Positions 46,964 to 57,592 of a stretch of DNA of 64,000 nt are shown one piece after another. Position 1 is the stretch's first letter; each line of letters opens with the position of its first letter. The notes beneath the pieces were generated by a model, which saw only the letters and a list, made by a program, of their open reading frames with translations, was not told where the DNA came from and searched no databases. Made by a program: the position numbers and the translations under genes. The stretch is from Desulfosudis oleivorans (GTDB taxonomy: Bacteria > Desulfobacterota > Desulfobacteria > Desulfobacterales > SURF-7): assembly GCA_020723325.1 (NCBI GenBank), contig DYJD01000030.1:1-64000 (forward strand). The letters run 5' to 3'.

Positions 46964-48312
46964 TGAATGCAAGTATGATATTTGGATTCATTTTTGTATT
47001 TGTAGTAACCAACAAGTGCTACTGTCAAAACCTATCGGCTATTTATCGGCCATTGGGAGCGAATTCATCAAGCGCATATGCGATGTGGGATTCATTAAGG
47101 CAAGCATCAGCAGCGCCGACTGCGGAAGGAGACCGCCCCGTGTTGCCAGGAGTAACTGGGCGCAATCTAGAACTCCTGCAAGACGCAGTCGCAAGGAAGT
47201 ATCCACGTGTTACGAAGGGAAGTTCCTTACCCATAGCCCGCAAAATCTTAGCCAATACATCACAGAGAAGCGTTCCTAAACTAAGGGGATATATGGCTGA
47301 AGCCATGTTTCTGGATCGCAATCCCGAATGGAAATACGTAAAAAATCCCAACGCTCCTCAGCACGATGTGTGGGCGAAGCCACCTGACGGAAGGCGAGGC
47401 CAAAAGACTGGCCAAGTGAAATTTATTATGAACGGCGATAAATTGTCGTACGCCAACCATATGATTAAAGACAATAAATCCGGAAATTTTTTTGTCCCAG
47501 ATGATCATGTAGATCAGCTTAAAGCATACTTTAAGGCGAAGGCGGAAAAACTTAGTGCAGAAGGGGACAAAAAGGGAGCTGGGTACTATTATAGAGAAAT
47601 GAATCGAGTTAAAGGAATCGGTGCGACTTCCACCCAGATCGATCATGCAACTCGGCAAGCGATTGCAGAAGCTCGACTTGTACGTGTTGCGCCATATGTA
47701 TTCGTCGGTGTTGCTGCCACTTTGCTGATTGCTCCCACAATGTGGGATTATTACCAAGGGGATATCGACAGCAATGAAGCCGTCTATCGACTTATTACGG
47801 GGGGCTCTGGAGTGGCCTCGGGTATTGTTGCCGACCAAGCGCTCAAAAAATGGAAAGGAGGACTCCTTCGTGGAACCATACGGGGAAATGTCATTACCAC
47901 CTTCATCGTACTGGTGGTTGATACCTCATGGCAAGTCTATGAGTACGGCGGTTTCCATACAGCCATACAATCGCCTGATTTCATATCTAATTTTGTCGGC
48001 AGTCTATCCGCTGCTTCTTGTTGGCTTGCTGGTGCCGGTGTCGGAGCAATAGGCGGTGCGAAAGCGGGAGGAGCTATCGGAGCTTTTTTCGGCCCCGAGG
48101 GCGTTCCAATAGGCGCATCAATCGGCGGCAGTGTCGGTGGTTTGGTGGTAGGATCAGCCGCTGCAGCAGCAGGCTACTTTGGAGGCTCGAAAGGCGCGAG
48201 ATGGGTTATGGAGACATACTGCCCTGAGAAATTATATGATCAAGAACGTGGTTTTATTAAAAACTTGCGTGATGGTATTGATGAGTCTATTAGAAATATG
48301 CAAACCATTTAG
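46963..48312 (+). CDS. Secreted/membrane protein with nuclease-like E-D-QxK motif and glycine zipper (island)
   Basis: 449 residues. An N-terminal signal (MIFGFIFVFVVTNKCYC) is followed by a domain with Glu113 in LRGYMAEAMFLDRN, Asp135 in APQHDVWAKP and Gln151-x-Lys153 in GQVKF, the spacing pattern of PD-(D/E)XK-fold nucleases with the QxK variant. A transmembrane helix near 239-258 and a long Gly/Ala-rich zipper at about 345-390 (AGAGVGAIGGAKAGGAIGAF) could insert into membranes. Coupled to the lipoprotein upstream. A toxin or defence role is plausible but unproven; the nuclease assignment rests on motif spacing only. Confidence 0.72.
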   Translation: MNASMIFGFIFVFVVTNKCYCQNLSAIYRPLGANSSSAYAMWDSLRQASAAPTAEGDRPVLPGVTGRNLELLQDAVARKYPRVTKGSSLPIARKILANTSQRSVPKLRGYMAEAMFLDRNPEWKYVKNPNAPQHDVWAKPPDGRRGQKTGQVKFIMNGDKLSYANHMIKDNKSGNFFVPDDHVDQLKAYFKAKAEKLSAEGDKKGAGYYYREMNRVKGIGATSTQIDHATRQAIAEARLVRVAPYVFVGVAATLLIAPTMWDYYQGDIDSNEAVYRLITGGSGVASGIVADQALKKWKGGLLRGTIRGNVITTFIVLVVDTSWQVYEYGGFHTAIQSPDFISNFVGSLSAASCWLAGAGVGAIGGAKAGGAIGAFFGPEGVPIGASIGGSVGGLVVGSAAAAAGYFGGSKGARWVMETYCPEKLYDQERGFIKNLRDGIDESIRNMQTI

Positions 48313-48531
48313 AATGGCGGTCCAAAGATAAAAATATTGATAATAAGATTTAAAGGGAAATTACGAACGCCCTAAATTTATTTACTTTAACCAGGTCCAT
48401 CAATTCTTATTCCATTATTGCTTTCCCATATATGAATATTCCGCGTTGGCTCTTCGCATATTATACTTGAATAGATCCGAATTCGAGCCTATATTCAGTA
48501 TCAAAATAAACTCAAATAAACTGGTGCTCAA

Positions 48532-48795
48532 ATGAAATCATTAAATGTCTCGAAAAACATCGTTCCTTTATCAATATTTAAGACCAAGGCATCCCAAATG
48601 CTACATGAAGTCCAACACTCGCATCACCCTATTGTGATCACTCAAAACGGTAAAGCAGCGGCAGTCCTTATTTCCCCGGCTGATTTTGACTTTCTCACAG
48701 AACAGGTTCGCTTTATCGACTCTGTCCAGAAGGGATTAACGGATGTTCAATATAACCGGATAGTGTGTGATGAAGATCTGGACCTGGAATCATGA
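48532..48795 (+). CDS. Phd/YefM-family antitoxin
   Basis: 87 residues. The N-terminal Phd/YefM fold has IVPLSIFKTKASQMLHEVQ, HPIVITQNGKAAAVLISPAD. These antitoxins bind DNA and neutralise a RelE/ParE toxin through an unstructured C-terminus. Overlaps the toxin gene by 4 nt (ATGA). Located inside the island, near its right boundary. Confidence 0.9.
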   Translation: MKSLNVSKNIVPLSIFKTKASQMLHEVQHSHHPIVITQNGKAAAVLISPADFDFLTEQVRFIDSVQKGLTDVQYNRIVCDEDLDLES

Positions 48796-49088
48796 AACTG
48801 TTTTGGACTCAAACAGCCAAGCAGGATCTAATTGATATCCGAAGGTATATTGCTACTAATAATCCGACTGCAGCCAAAAGATGGGTCGAACGGCTGAGAA
48901 ATCGTGCCAGAAATGCTCTCCATTTTCCGCTTGCAGGTCGCACAGTGCCTGAAATTTCTCGTGACGATATTCGAGAATTGATCGAAGAGAATTACCGTAT
49001 CGTGTATCAAGTACTGCCAGATCGTATTGTAATACTAACCGTTTTTGAGGGGCACGCGCTTTTTCCGATCAAAAAATTGAACAAATAG
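48792..49088 (+). CDS. RelE/ParE-superfamily toxin
   Basis: 98 residues: LFWTQTAKQDLIDIRRYIA, GRTVPEISRDDIRELIEENY, RIVYQVLPDRIVILTVFEG. This is the ParE branch (gyrase-directed) rather than a ribosome-dependent RelE, judging by the ELIEENYRIVY block and short size, but the branch is not certain. It forms an operon with the preceding antitoxin. Such pairs stabilise mobile regions, which suits its position beside the repeat copy. Confidence 0.9.
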   Translation: MKLFWTQTAKQDLIDIRRYIATNNPTAAKRWVERLRNRARNALHFPLAGRTVPEISRDDIRELIEENYRIVYQVLPDRIVILTVFEGHALFPIKKLNK

Positions 49089-49121
49089 CCGGTTCGATCA
49101 TGATTTAAAAATGGCACAAAG

Positions 49122-49423
49122 AACCGACCGGTTCGAGGAGCTGGCCGGCAAAGGCCTGCCCCTGGGGGTGAATGCAGCCGGTGTTTATTCGGAATCCGGT
49201 CGTTCCCTGGACAATGGCCGGCTCCTTGTCATTGGAACCGACGGAATCTGGGAAACCCGCAATCCGGCAGGGGAAATGTTCGGCAAGGAGCGCTTCAGAG
49301 CCCTCATCCGCACCCATGCCCATTTCCCGGCCGACGCCATTTTACAGGCTATCATAGCCGCCGTTGATGAATTCCGTGGCCCCCAGTCAACTGAAGACGA
49401 TATCACCTTGATTGTCGTTAAGG
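49122..49423 (+). repeat. Right 302-bp direct repeat bounding the island
   Basis: The second copy of the SpoIIE phosphatase 3' end (see 45017-45318). It begins abruptly in AT-rich island sequence and continues without break into the convergent SpoIIE gene, so this copy keeps the native 3' end (KVA, TGA). Confidence 0.95.
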
Positions 49424-49431
49424 TGGCTTGA
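49122..49431 (+). pseudogene. 5'-truncated SpoIIE phosphatase fragment
   Basis: An open frame of about 103 codons encodes only the end of the PP2C domain (TDRFEELAGKGLPLGVNAAG, GTDGIWETRN, EDDITLIVVKVA). It lacks the sensor, HAMP and the metal-binding N-terminal part of the phosphatase, so it cannot be active. It is 10 nt from the end of the convergent SpoIIE gene. Confidence 0.88.
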
Positions 49432-49441
49432 GATTGCCGCC

Positions 49442-50974
49442 TCATGCCAGCCTGATGGTCACCAGGGTAACATCATCCTCCTGGGGAGCCCCGTCCCGGA
49501 ACTGATTCAATTGTTCCAGGATGATGTTTTGGATGCTTTCCGCCGGCAGGTGGCCATGCTCCCGAACCGCGGCCCGCAACCGTTCCAGACCGAACATCTC
49601 ACCTTGCCGGTTGCGGGTTTCCCGGACACCATCAGTATGCATCAGCACCACACTGCCGGAAGCCCAGCCGTTGCGCCAGCTTTCCTGAAAAGACAATTCC
49701 GGGATGACGCCTAAAGCCGTGCCAGGACCGTTGAGCTCTTCAAAACGCCCCCCTCTCGGGTCAAAATAAATAGCCGGCTCATGGCCGGCACGCACCCAGC
49801 AAAGCCGTCGTTGTTTCACATCGATTTCCAAAAAAAACAGGCTGGTGAATCGGCCGGTACCAGCGCTGTCCGCCACCAACAGGGTATTGACCGCTGCCAG
49901 CAATTTGGCAGGTCTTTCATAGCGGGCTGAATGAGCGCGCAGCATGGCGCGCACAGAGCTGATATACAGGGCCGCGCCGATGCCGTGACCGGAGGCATCG
50001 GCGACCACGATTCCCAGGCGGCCGTCAGGCAAAGGCAAATAGTCATAGTAATCGCCGCCCACCCGATCACAATACAAACTCGTTCCGGCCGTATTCAGCC
50101 CCTCAAAATCAAGTCCTTTTTCAGGCAACAGATTCTGCTGCAATTCCTCGGCTAGTTTCAGAGCCGACAGCAGCCGGAAACGCTGGCGCAAACCTAAAAT
50201 CATCATGTTGGTATACCCGGCGATGACCCCGAATTCATCGTTGGTGGCAACCGGCACCAGACTGTTCAGATCCCCTGTGCTGACCCGTTCCAGCACCGCC
50301 GTTTGGCTTTTAAAAAGAATGGAAAGATTCTTGGAAAAAGAAACAATCAAATTCAGGGCCATACCCAGCAAGACCGCCATGATAAAAATGATTTCATATA
50401 CTACGGTGCGGAGTGCCTGATTGAATAGCTTCTCATTCCTGCTCAAGATCACCAGCCAGCGCATATCATTGGAGATCACGATGGTCAGGATAATGGAGAC
50501 CAGCACAATGGCCGCAATGCTGATAAAAAGAAACCGTCGCGTCATGGAAACCAAACGAACAGGCTGTAACAGGTTTGCTTCCCTAGTCTTGGCAGTGGTA
50601 ATGGTCCGGCGCACCTTTGCCAGGGCCAAATCCAGGGCTGAAAAAAAGCCGACTCCGCCCAGTCCCATGATCATCTTCAAGCTGCTGTTGAAAGGCAGGC
50701 CATGAAAATGGTCCAGGTAAACCACCACCATTATGCCGGCGGTCATGATCAGCGCCAGATCAAATATGAACTGGGGCCACAAGCGGGCGATGGCGGCGTC
50801 ACTGGAAATGAAGCGGCTTTCCAAGGGCTTTCGCAACATGAACATGATTCCCAACGCAGTCGATACAATCGCCCCCAGGCTCACGGGGGGCAAGGCCGCC
50901 ATCAACGGTCAGATCTGGCCGCCGTAAACCGTCATCACAACCGCAGAAAACAGATAATGCAGTACAATTCGCAT
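49442..50974 (-). CDS. SpoIIE-type PP2C phosphatase, membrane-bound, in-frame UGA near start
   Basis: From the TTG/ATG at 50905/50902 the protein is about 487 residues: TM segments, a HAMP-like linker (TAVLERVSTGDLNSLVPVAT) and a SpoIIE phosphatase (GTSLYCDRVGGDYYDY, VADASGHGIGAALYI, HTDGVRETRN, EDDVTLVTI). Upstream, the same frame is open and reads as natural membrane protein from the ATG at 50974 (MRIVLHYLFSAVVMTVYGGQ; GGAG 9 nt upstream), interrupted only by TGA at 50911-50909. Either the gene starts after the TGA, the TGA is a nonsense mutation, or it is read as selenocysteine. It lacks the large periplasmic sensor of the other phosphatase. Confidence 0.85.
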
Positions 50975-51077
50975 AAGCACAAACTCCAGGCCGGTATGGG
51001 CCATAATCGGTATTTTGGTTTTGACTTTAATGCTTTTTTGATACTATGGTTCAATTCTTTTAACAAGCATGAGGGGT

Positions 51078-51275
51078 ATGATGGAATTTTTTTTATGTGT
51101 GGTCGGCATGGTCATGATTGTGGAAGGGCTGCCCTATTTTGCCTTTCCTGAAAAAATCAAAGGCTGGGTCCTGCGCATCAGTGAAATGCCGGAAGGGGCT
51201 TTGCGCCGCTTCGGCTTTATCCTGATGCTGGTGGGGCTCGGCTTGGTGTATATCGGCAGACATCATGGCCGCTGA
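51078..51275 (+). CDS. DUF2065 (YjeT-like) small membrane protein
   Basis: About 65 residues with two hydrophobic helices (EFFLCVVGMVMIVEGLPYFA and GFILMLVGLGLVYIG) separated by a short charged loop. Matches the two-helix YjeT/DUF2065 family. GAGGGGT lies just before the ATG at 51078. It directly precedes queA. Confidence 0.83.
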   Translation: MMEFFLCVVGMVMIVEGLPYFAFPEKIKGWVLRISEMPEGALRRFGFILMLVGLGLVYIGRHHGR

Positions 51276-51282
51276 TCTTTGT

Positions 51283-52344
51283 ATGTTCGCACTCTCGGAT
51301 TACGACTACACCCTGCCGGAAGAATGCATTGCCCAGACCCCCGCGGCCAAGCGGGAAAATTCCAGGCTGCTGGTTCTGAATCGCCCCAGCGGCGCCGTCG
51401 CCCACCATCATTTTTTTGAACTCGGTGATTTTCTGACTCCCAAGGACATTCTGGTGGTCAACAATACAAAGGTGGTGCCGGGGCGGATATTCGGCCGCAA
51501 GAAAACCGGCGGCCAAGTGGAGGTTTTGATTCTGGACTATGTGGGCGGCCTGGAAAAGCTGAGGGCCCAGGGGGAATTCGAATGCCAGTGCTTATTGCGG
51601 GCCTCTAAAAGGGCCAAAATCGGCAGCCGTATTTTCTTTACAGAAGACTTGAGCGCCGTGGTCACCGGCTTTGCGGATAATATCTACACGCTTTGTTTCG
51701 AAGCTACAGCAAGCATAGACGATCTCCTTGAGCGCATCGGCCATATGCCCCTGCCCCCCTATATCCGCCGCGATCCACAAGCCGAAAATAGCCAGGACCG
51801 CGCTTCCTATCAAACCGTTTATGCCGCCCAAAATGGCGCCATTGCCGCACCCACGGCCGGACTGCATTTCAGCAACGAGCTGATGATGAAGATCAAATCC
51901 ATGGGTGTCACGGTGGCCTCCCTGACCCTGCATGTCGGCTATGGTACTTTTTTGCCCGTGCGGGTGGACGATATCCGCCGCCATCACATGCATCCAGAGC
52001 GTTATACCCTTTCACCCGAGACCGCCGCGGCCATCAACGCGGCCCGGGACAAGGGCGGCCGGGTGATTGCCGTGGGCACCACCGCCGTGCGCACCCTGGA
52101 GCATCTCACGGATAAGGACGGCCGGCTTGTGGCCGGCACCGGTGTCTGCGATCTTTTTATTTATCCAGGTTATACTTTCCGCATGGTGGACGCCATGATC
52201 ACCAATTTTCATCTGCCCCAATCCACCCTGCTCATGCTGGTGTCGGCCTTTGCCGGACGGGAGTCCATCCTGCGCGCTTACGCGGAAGCCATTCAATTGA
52301 GATACCGTTTTTACAGCTATGGCGATGCCATGTTGATCATCTGA
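51283..52344 (+). CDS. queA: S-adenosylmethionine:tRNA ribosyltransferase-isomerase
   Basis: 353 residues from the ATG at 51283 (MFALSDYDYTLPEECIAQ), the usual QueA start; an in-frame ATG at 51265 also exists. Family blocks: VVNNTKVVPGRIFG, AAPTAGLHFSNELM, TLHVGYGTFLPVR, ITNFHLPQSTLLMLVSAF. It converts preQ1 in tRNA to epoxyqueuosine, the step after Tgt. The pair queA-tgt is often an operon, as here (28-nt gap). Confidence 0.95.
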   Translation: MFALSDYDYTLPEECIAQTPAAKRENSRLLVLNRPSGAVAHHHFFELGDFLTPKDILVVNNTKVVPGRIFGRKKTGGQVEVLILDYVGGLEKLRAQGEFECQCLLRASKRAKIGSRIFFTEDLSAVVTGFADNIYTLCFEATASIDDLLERIGHMPLPPYIRRDPQAENSQDRASYQTVYAAQNGAIAAPTAGLHFSNELMMKIKSMGVTVASLTLHVGYGTFLPVRVDDIRRHHMHPERYTLSPETAAAINAARDKGGRVIAVGTTAVRTLEHLTDKDGRLVAGTGVCDLFIYPGYTFRMVDAMITNFHLPQSTLLMLVSAFAGRESILRAYAEAIQLRYRFYSYGDAMLII

Positions 52345-52368
52345 ACAGCACGAATGAATTGGAAATAG

Positions 52369-53520
<1,152 letters not shown>

Positions 53521-53737
53521 AATTTGAACAAAATGTGAAAATGGCCGGCGGTGCTTTTCAAACAGGACCACAAAAAAATATTGAATGATTCTAAATAATT
53601 TTCTAAATATTATTTTCAAGATCGAATTTCAACTGGCAAATTCGTTTAGAGGCATTTTACATGAAATATTTACGAAACGTAGAATCCACCTAATTATGCT
53701 TTAGCCATCTATAACTGATTCATAAAAAGGTAACAAC

Positions 53738-54232
53738 ATGGATACAAGTGATGTCAACTCAATTTGCACATTTACTTTGAAGGAAAAAATCTATGCGCAA
53801 TTTACATTCAATGCAGGAGTTTTAACTGGCGCATATGGTCTCTTTTTGAACAATACGATTCTTGGAATTTCTTATTTGCTATATTCATATATTGGTATTT
53901 TACTCTTGATGAGATTCACCGTATGCCCAAGGTGTCCTCATTTACATGTAGCCAATGATTGTGTTCAACTACATCCTTCAATAACCAAAATCATTGTTTC
54001 TCCAAAGCGCAAAGGACCACTTAATATGTTTGAAAATATATTATTTATTATGGTTCTTTATGGGATATTAATACTACCAATTTATTGGATATATTCGAAC
54101 ACAGTCATCTTTGTGCTCTTTTTAATATTCTATGGAGGTCAGCTGTTGGGATTACATCTTCATTTCTGTCGAGAATGCCAAAACCATAGCTGTATCCAAA
54201 ATAGAAATAAAAATTTAAAATCAGAGTCTTAA
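53738..54232 (+). CDS. Hypothetical membrane protein with paired cysteines
   Basis: 164 residues, AT-rich relative to its left neighbours. There are four hydrophobic segments (VLTGAYGLFL, ISYLLYSYIGILLLM, NILFIMVLYGILILPIYWI, VIFVLFLIFYGGQLLGLHLH). Between and after them lie CPRCPHLH and HFCRECQNHSC, which could bind a metal on one face of the membrane. AAGG precedes the ATG. No family recognised; stands alone. Confidence 0.6.
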   Translation: MDTSDVNSICTFTLKEKIYAQFTFNAGVLTGAYGLFLNNTILGISYLLYSYIGILLLMRFTVCPRCPHLHVANDCVQLHPSITKIIVSPKRKGPLNMFENILFIMVLYGILILPIYWIYSNTVIFVLFLIFYGGQLLGLHLHFCRECQNHSCIQNRNKNLKSES

Positions 54233-54250
54233 GATTGGCTAATCGGGTAA

Positions 54251-54271
54251 GGGCGGGTCTCTCTCCCGCCC
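54251..54271. repeat. Small GC hairpin
   Basis: GGGCGGG-TCTCTCT-CCCGCCC, with 7-bp perfect arms, lies 19 nt after the membrane-protein stop. No T-run follows on either strand, so it may stabilise the mRNA end rather than be a strict terminator. Confidence 0.5.
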
Positions 54272-54359
54272 TCCCAACATCGACTATCATGGGGGATGAC
54301 CATTTGTAAATTTTGCGGCAGAATCCCTAAAATCATTGCCCAGCAGTCCGGAGATCGAT

Positions 54360-55478
54360 ATGCGGCCGATAATCAAAACCAGTGAAGCGCATCACGCCTC
54401 ACAACAGCTTACTAGACGTCTGCTCCTCCAAAAAGGGGGCTGGATGTTATTCGGTTTGATGGCTTCATTTTCCGGGATGAGGTTTTTATCCGCTTGCACG
54501 GGGTCACGCACGCAGAATGGAAAGCCGCGTCCCGGCAATTACGACGGTTCCGTTTATCTTCCTCCAGGATATATGAAACCCCGCGGCTTTCTGGATATCA
54601 TTAAATGGCGGCTTACCAGCGACCGGAGTCCATGGCCGGAAAACCTTGCATCCTCATACGGGGAAACTCCGCCGGAGCGCTTCAAAAACCAAGGTATCCA
54701 CTATACAGTCATCAATCATTCGTCTGTCTTAATTCAGGTTGACGGGGTGAATATCCTTACCGACCCGATCTGGTCGGAGCGCTGCAGCCCGTTCTCATGG
54801 ATCGGCCCCCGTAGGGTGATTTCACCCGGCTTGCGCCTTGATCAATTGCCACCCATCGACATCATCCTGATCAGCCACAACCATTATGATCATCTTGATA
54901 TTCCCACCCTGCAAAAGATCTGTAGGAAAAATGATCCGGCCGTGCTGACCGGCATGGGTAATGCTGAACTCCTTGAAGAAAACGGTATCAAAAACACCAT
55001 CGAGCTCATCTGGTGGCAGTCGGAAACACAGAAGGATCTTGAATTTCACTTTGTGCCGGCCATGCATTTTTCCGGGCGCGGTTTGATCGACCGCAACAAA
55101 ACCTTGTGGGGGGGGTTTGTCATCCAAACCAGCCGGGGAAGTATTTATTTTGCAGGCGACACAGGCTATGGCGGTTTTCTGAAATATGTAAACGAGCGCT
55201 TCGGGCCTTTTGCCTTGGCATTTTTGCCCATCGGGGCTTACCGGCCGCAGTGGCTGATGCAAGATGTACATCTGGACCCTGAGCAAGCAGTCCAGGTCCA
55301 CAAAGAACTGAAGATTGAAAGATCCGTGGGCATCCATTTCGGCACGTTTCAACTGTCCGACGAACCGTATGATGAGCCGGGCAGATTGCTGCAGGAATCC
55401 CTGGCAAAAGCAAACATGGCGCCGGAAAGCTTTGAGGTACCTTGTTTCGGTCAAAGCAGCGTATTTCCTTTAGCCTGA
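54360..55478 (+). CDS. Metallo-beta-lactamase-fold hydrolase, NAPE-PLD/UlaG-like, exported
   Basis: 372 residues from the ATG at 54360 (GGAG 7-8 nt upstream). Motif HNHYDHLD supplies HxHxDH; further ligands are in VPAMHFSG, GDTGYGG and VGIHFGTF. The sequence around FTLTDPIWSERCSP-type block (ILTDPIWSERCSPFSW) and GAYRPQWLMQ is typical of the N-acylphosphatidylethanolamine phospholipase D-like branch. The N-terminus has TRRLLLQKGGWMLFGLMA, a Tat-like signal, followed by a possible lipobox (SAC). A lipid phosphodiesterase role in the envelope is inferred. Confidence 0.83.
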   Translation: MRPIIKTSEAHHASQQLTRRLLLQKGGWMLFGLMASFSGMRFLSACTGSRTQNGKPRPGNYDGSVYLPPGYMKPRGFLDIIKWRLTSDRSPWPENLASSYGETPPERFKNQGIHYTVINHSSVLIQVDGVNILTDPIWSERCSPFSWIGPRRVISPGLRLDQLPPIDIILISHNHYDHLDIPTLQKICRKNDPAVLTGMGNAELLEENGIKNTIELIWWQSETQKDLEFHFVPAMHFSGRGLIDRNKTLWGGFVIQTSRGSIYFAGDTGYGGFLKYVNERFGPFALAFLPIGAYRPQWLMQDVHLDPEQAVQVHKELKIERSVGIHFGTFQLSDEPYDEPGRLLQESLAKANMAPESFEVPCFGQSSVFPLA

Positions 55479-55739
55479 AACAAAGCGGGATTTCCGGCAA
55501 AGCTTCCTCAAGCTTTTTGCGTCAACGGCTGATGCTGATTGCTTGCACGAGCGGTTGGCCGCATGATCTCGACATTCGGAATATATTCGCTTGACGCCGG
55601 CGGTGAGCTGTTGCTAAATTCATCTTTAAATCGTGGAGATTATGAATTTTTTAGGGCAGGGCGCCACCGGAATCGTAAAAGTTTGGAACCCGGTATCCGG
55701 AAAAAAAGCATTATCACGGAAAGGGACCAGCTTTAATCC

Positions 55740-56345
55740 TCATCGGAGGGCATTGAATTCCCATAGCGCCAAAACCGAGCTGCGGCTCTGTCCGACAAAA
55801 CGACGACACAGACGAAAGCGTGTGCGATAAAGGAACCGATCGGTGCGGGTGATCCGGTAGTCTTTTTTCCGCTTCTTGTCCACGGTTTTCTGATCGATGC
55901 CTTTTCCTTTTTCTCCCTTCACACTTCTCCCTTCAGCCTTCTTAATGGCTCCGGCTTCGTACAAGAATTTCCGGTAAAGGCGCAAACGTTCCTTGGCATC
56001 CAGCACTCCGAACTCTTTCAGGCCGAAATCCAGGGAAAGAAAATCCCCCTTGTTTTTCTGCTGGACATGATAGCCGATGGAATTCCAGCGGTAATCCTCG
56101 GGTTTCGCCACCAGCCCGGCCCGCACCGGGTTGAGGTCGATATAGGCCAGGCAGTTGATCAGGGTTTCACCCTTTTCCACAATCAGGCTATTGAAGCGCT
56201 CGCCCCAGAAAAAGCCCCGGCGGCCATGGCGTTTGTTGTAAAACGGGAAAAGGTCTGCTTAAGTTCTTTGCAAAATTCAGAAAGGCTGGTCCATTTTTGT
56301 TTCAGAGACGGAATCTGGTCGTCCAGAAAGATCTGGGCTGATGAA
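55740..56345 (-). pseudogene. REP-associated tyrosine transposase (RAYT) remnant
   Basis: The main frame (from 56180) has CLAYIDLNPVRAGLV and the YRWNSIGYH block typical of RAYT/IS200-like transposases. Upstream sequence continues the protein (LKQKWTSLSEFCKELKQTF, then YNKRHGRRGFFWGERFNSLI) only after a one-base shift near 56237. Everything before about 56345, including the HUH metal site, is missing. RAYT proteins mobilise REP/BIME palindromes, so this may be the trace of the machinery behind the repeats in this genome. Confidence 0.78.
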
Positions 56346-56531
56346 AATCAGCCCTCAAATGTCCTAAAGCACAGGCTTAAAAATGATCATTTTTGTTCCC
56401 GGCGTAGTCAATTTTTGATGATAACTATTTGAAATATATATCGAAAAATAAAACTATACTTTTGTAATGTTATCAGCTATTTAAACCTCACGCAATGTAA
56501 ACCCATCAACATCTTTCGTGAGGCGACACGG

Positions 56532-57562
56532 ATGAATGAGAAGCAAAAGAACAAAGCAACTAAAAAAGAATACAAAAGCCCGCAACAAAAGCTGCTTCAT
56601 TTTTTTAACAAAAGCCGCGACAAATGGAAAGAAAAATGCCGGACGACAAAATACAATCTCAAGCTACGTCAAAACAAGATTCGATATCTTGAGAAAATCA
56701 GAACCGAAATGAAAGAAACAATCGCTGAGCTTGAAAATGAGCTGGAGCAGATGAAAAAGAAAGAGATGGAACATAACAAGGAGAGTGAACAAGTAAAAAA
56801 AATTCCCTACCCAAGGGCTGAATCCGGCTATAGCCAATTTTGACCAACCCTTACGGATGCACAAGTTTTCCGTTGGGCATGTTTTTTTTGTTCGTATCGC
56901 TGGTATTATCTACATCAGCGCCGAGTTGGTATAGCGGACGTCTTTGGCTTTTGCGAATCGGATATTACAAGCTCACCCGGCCGAAGGAACAGGCCGATGA
57001 TTGGATATGGATTATCGACAATACCATTCAGTGTGGGCAAGAGAAATGCTTGCTGATTGTGGGCATTCGTCTGAGTGCACTGCCGGCGGCAGAAACGATT
57101 CTTAATCATGATGATCTTGAGCCGCTTGCATTATTTCCGGTGACCAAATCAAACGGAGAGATCGTATATCAACAACTGGAAGAGACCATGAAAAAGACGG
57201 GCGTTCCGCGGGAGATCATCAATGATTGCGGCAGCGATATAAAAGCCGGAATTGATCTATTCTGTGGCAAGCACCCTGAGACCTGTTTTATTTATGACAT
57301 AAAGCACAAAGCCACAGCGATTTCCTTTGAAGATGAGCATTTGAATATTAATAATGGCTGTCATAAAATTAGTATTTTAAAAGACCAAATAATTGACATA
57401 GAAAACGCAGAGCGTAAATTAAATTTAAGATTGAATGGAATAGAATACAAACTTAGCTTAAAAGGTTATAATCCATCTGAAACAAAAATCTTTTTTGAAA
57501 AAATAAAAAGAAATAAAACTGATAAATTCGATCCTCTGACGACTCGGTTCCCTCGCACCTGA
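56532..57562 (+). pseudogene. Transposase in two frames, with chimeric 3' end
   Basis: The first frame (56532-56843) is a basic coiled-coil region (KWKEKCRTTKYNLKLRQNKI). The second (56840-57562) continues with GMFFLFVSLVLSTSAPSWYS, GRLWLLRIGYYKLTRPKEQ, DDWIWIIDNTIQCG and DCGSDIKAGIDLF, two Asp of a DDE-type transposase. Comparison with the usual layout suggests an internal loss before PSWYSGRLW. After YDIKHKATAI the frame changes character to lysine-rich, AT-rich sequence unrelated to a transposase. CCTCACG/CGTGAGG (56487-56525) flank the start and may be a terminal repeat remnant. Confidence 0.6.
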
Positions 57563-57592
57563 GACCGGCCGTTGGATTTCATGGAGAACAAA

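Noticed and set aside
55539-55736. 65-codon frame after the metallo-hydrolase gene
   Set aside because: No ribosome site or motif; the interval 55479-55739 shows nothing else.
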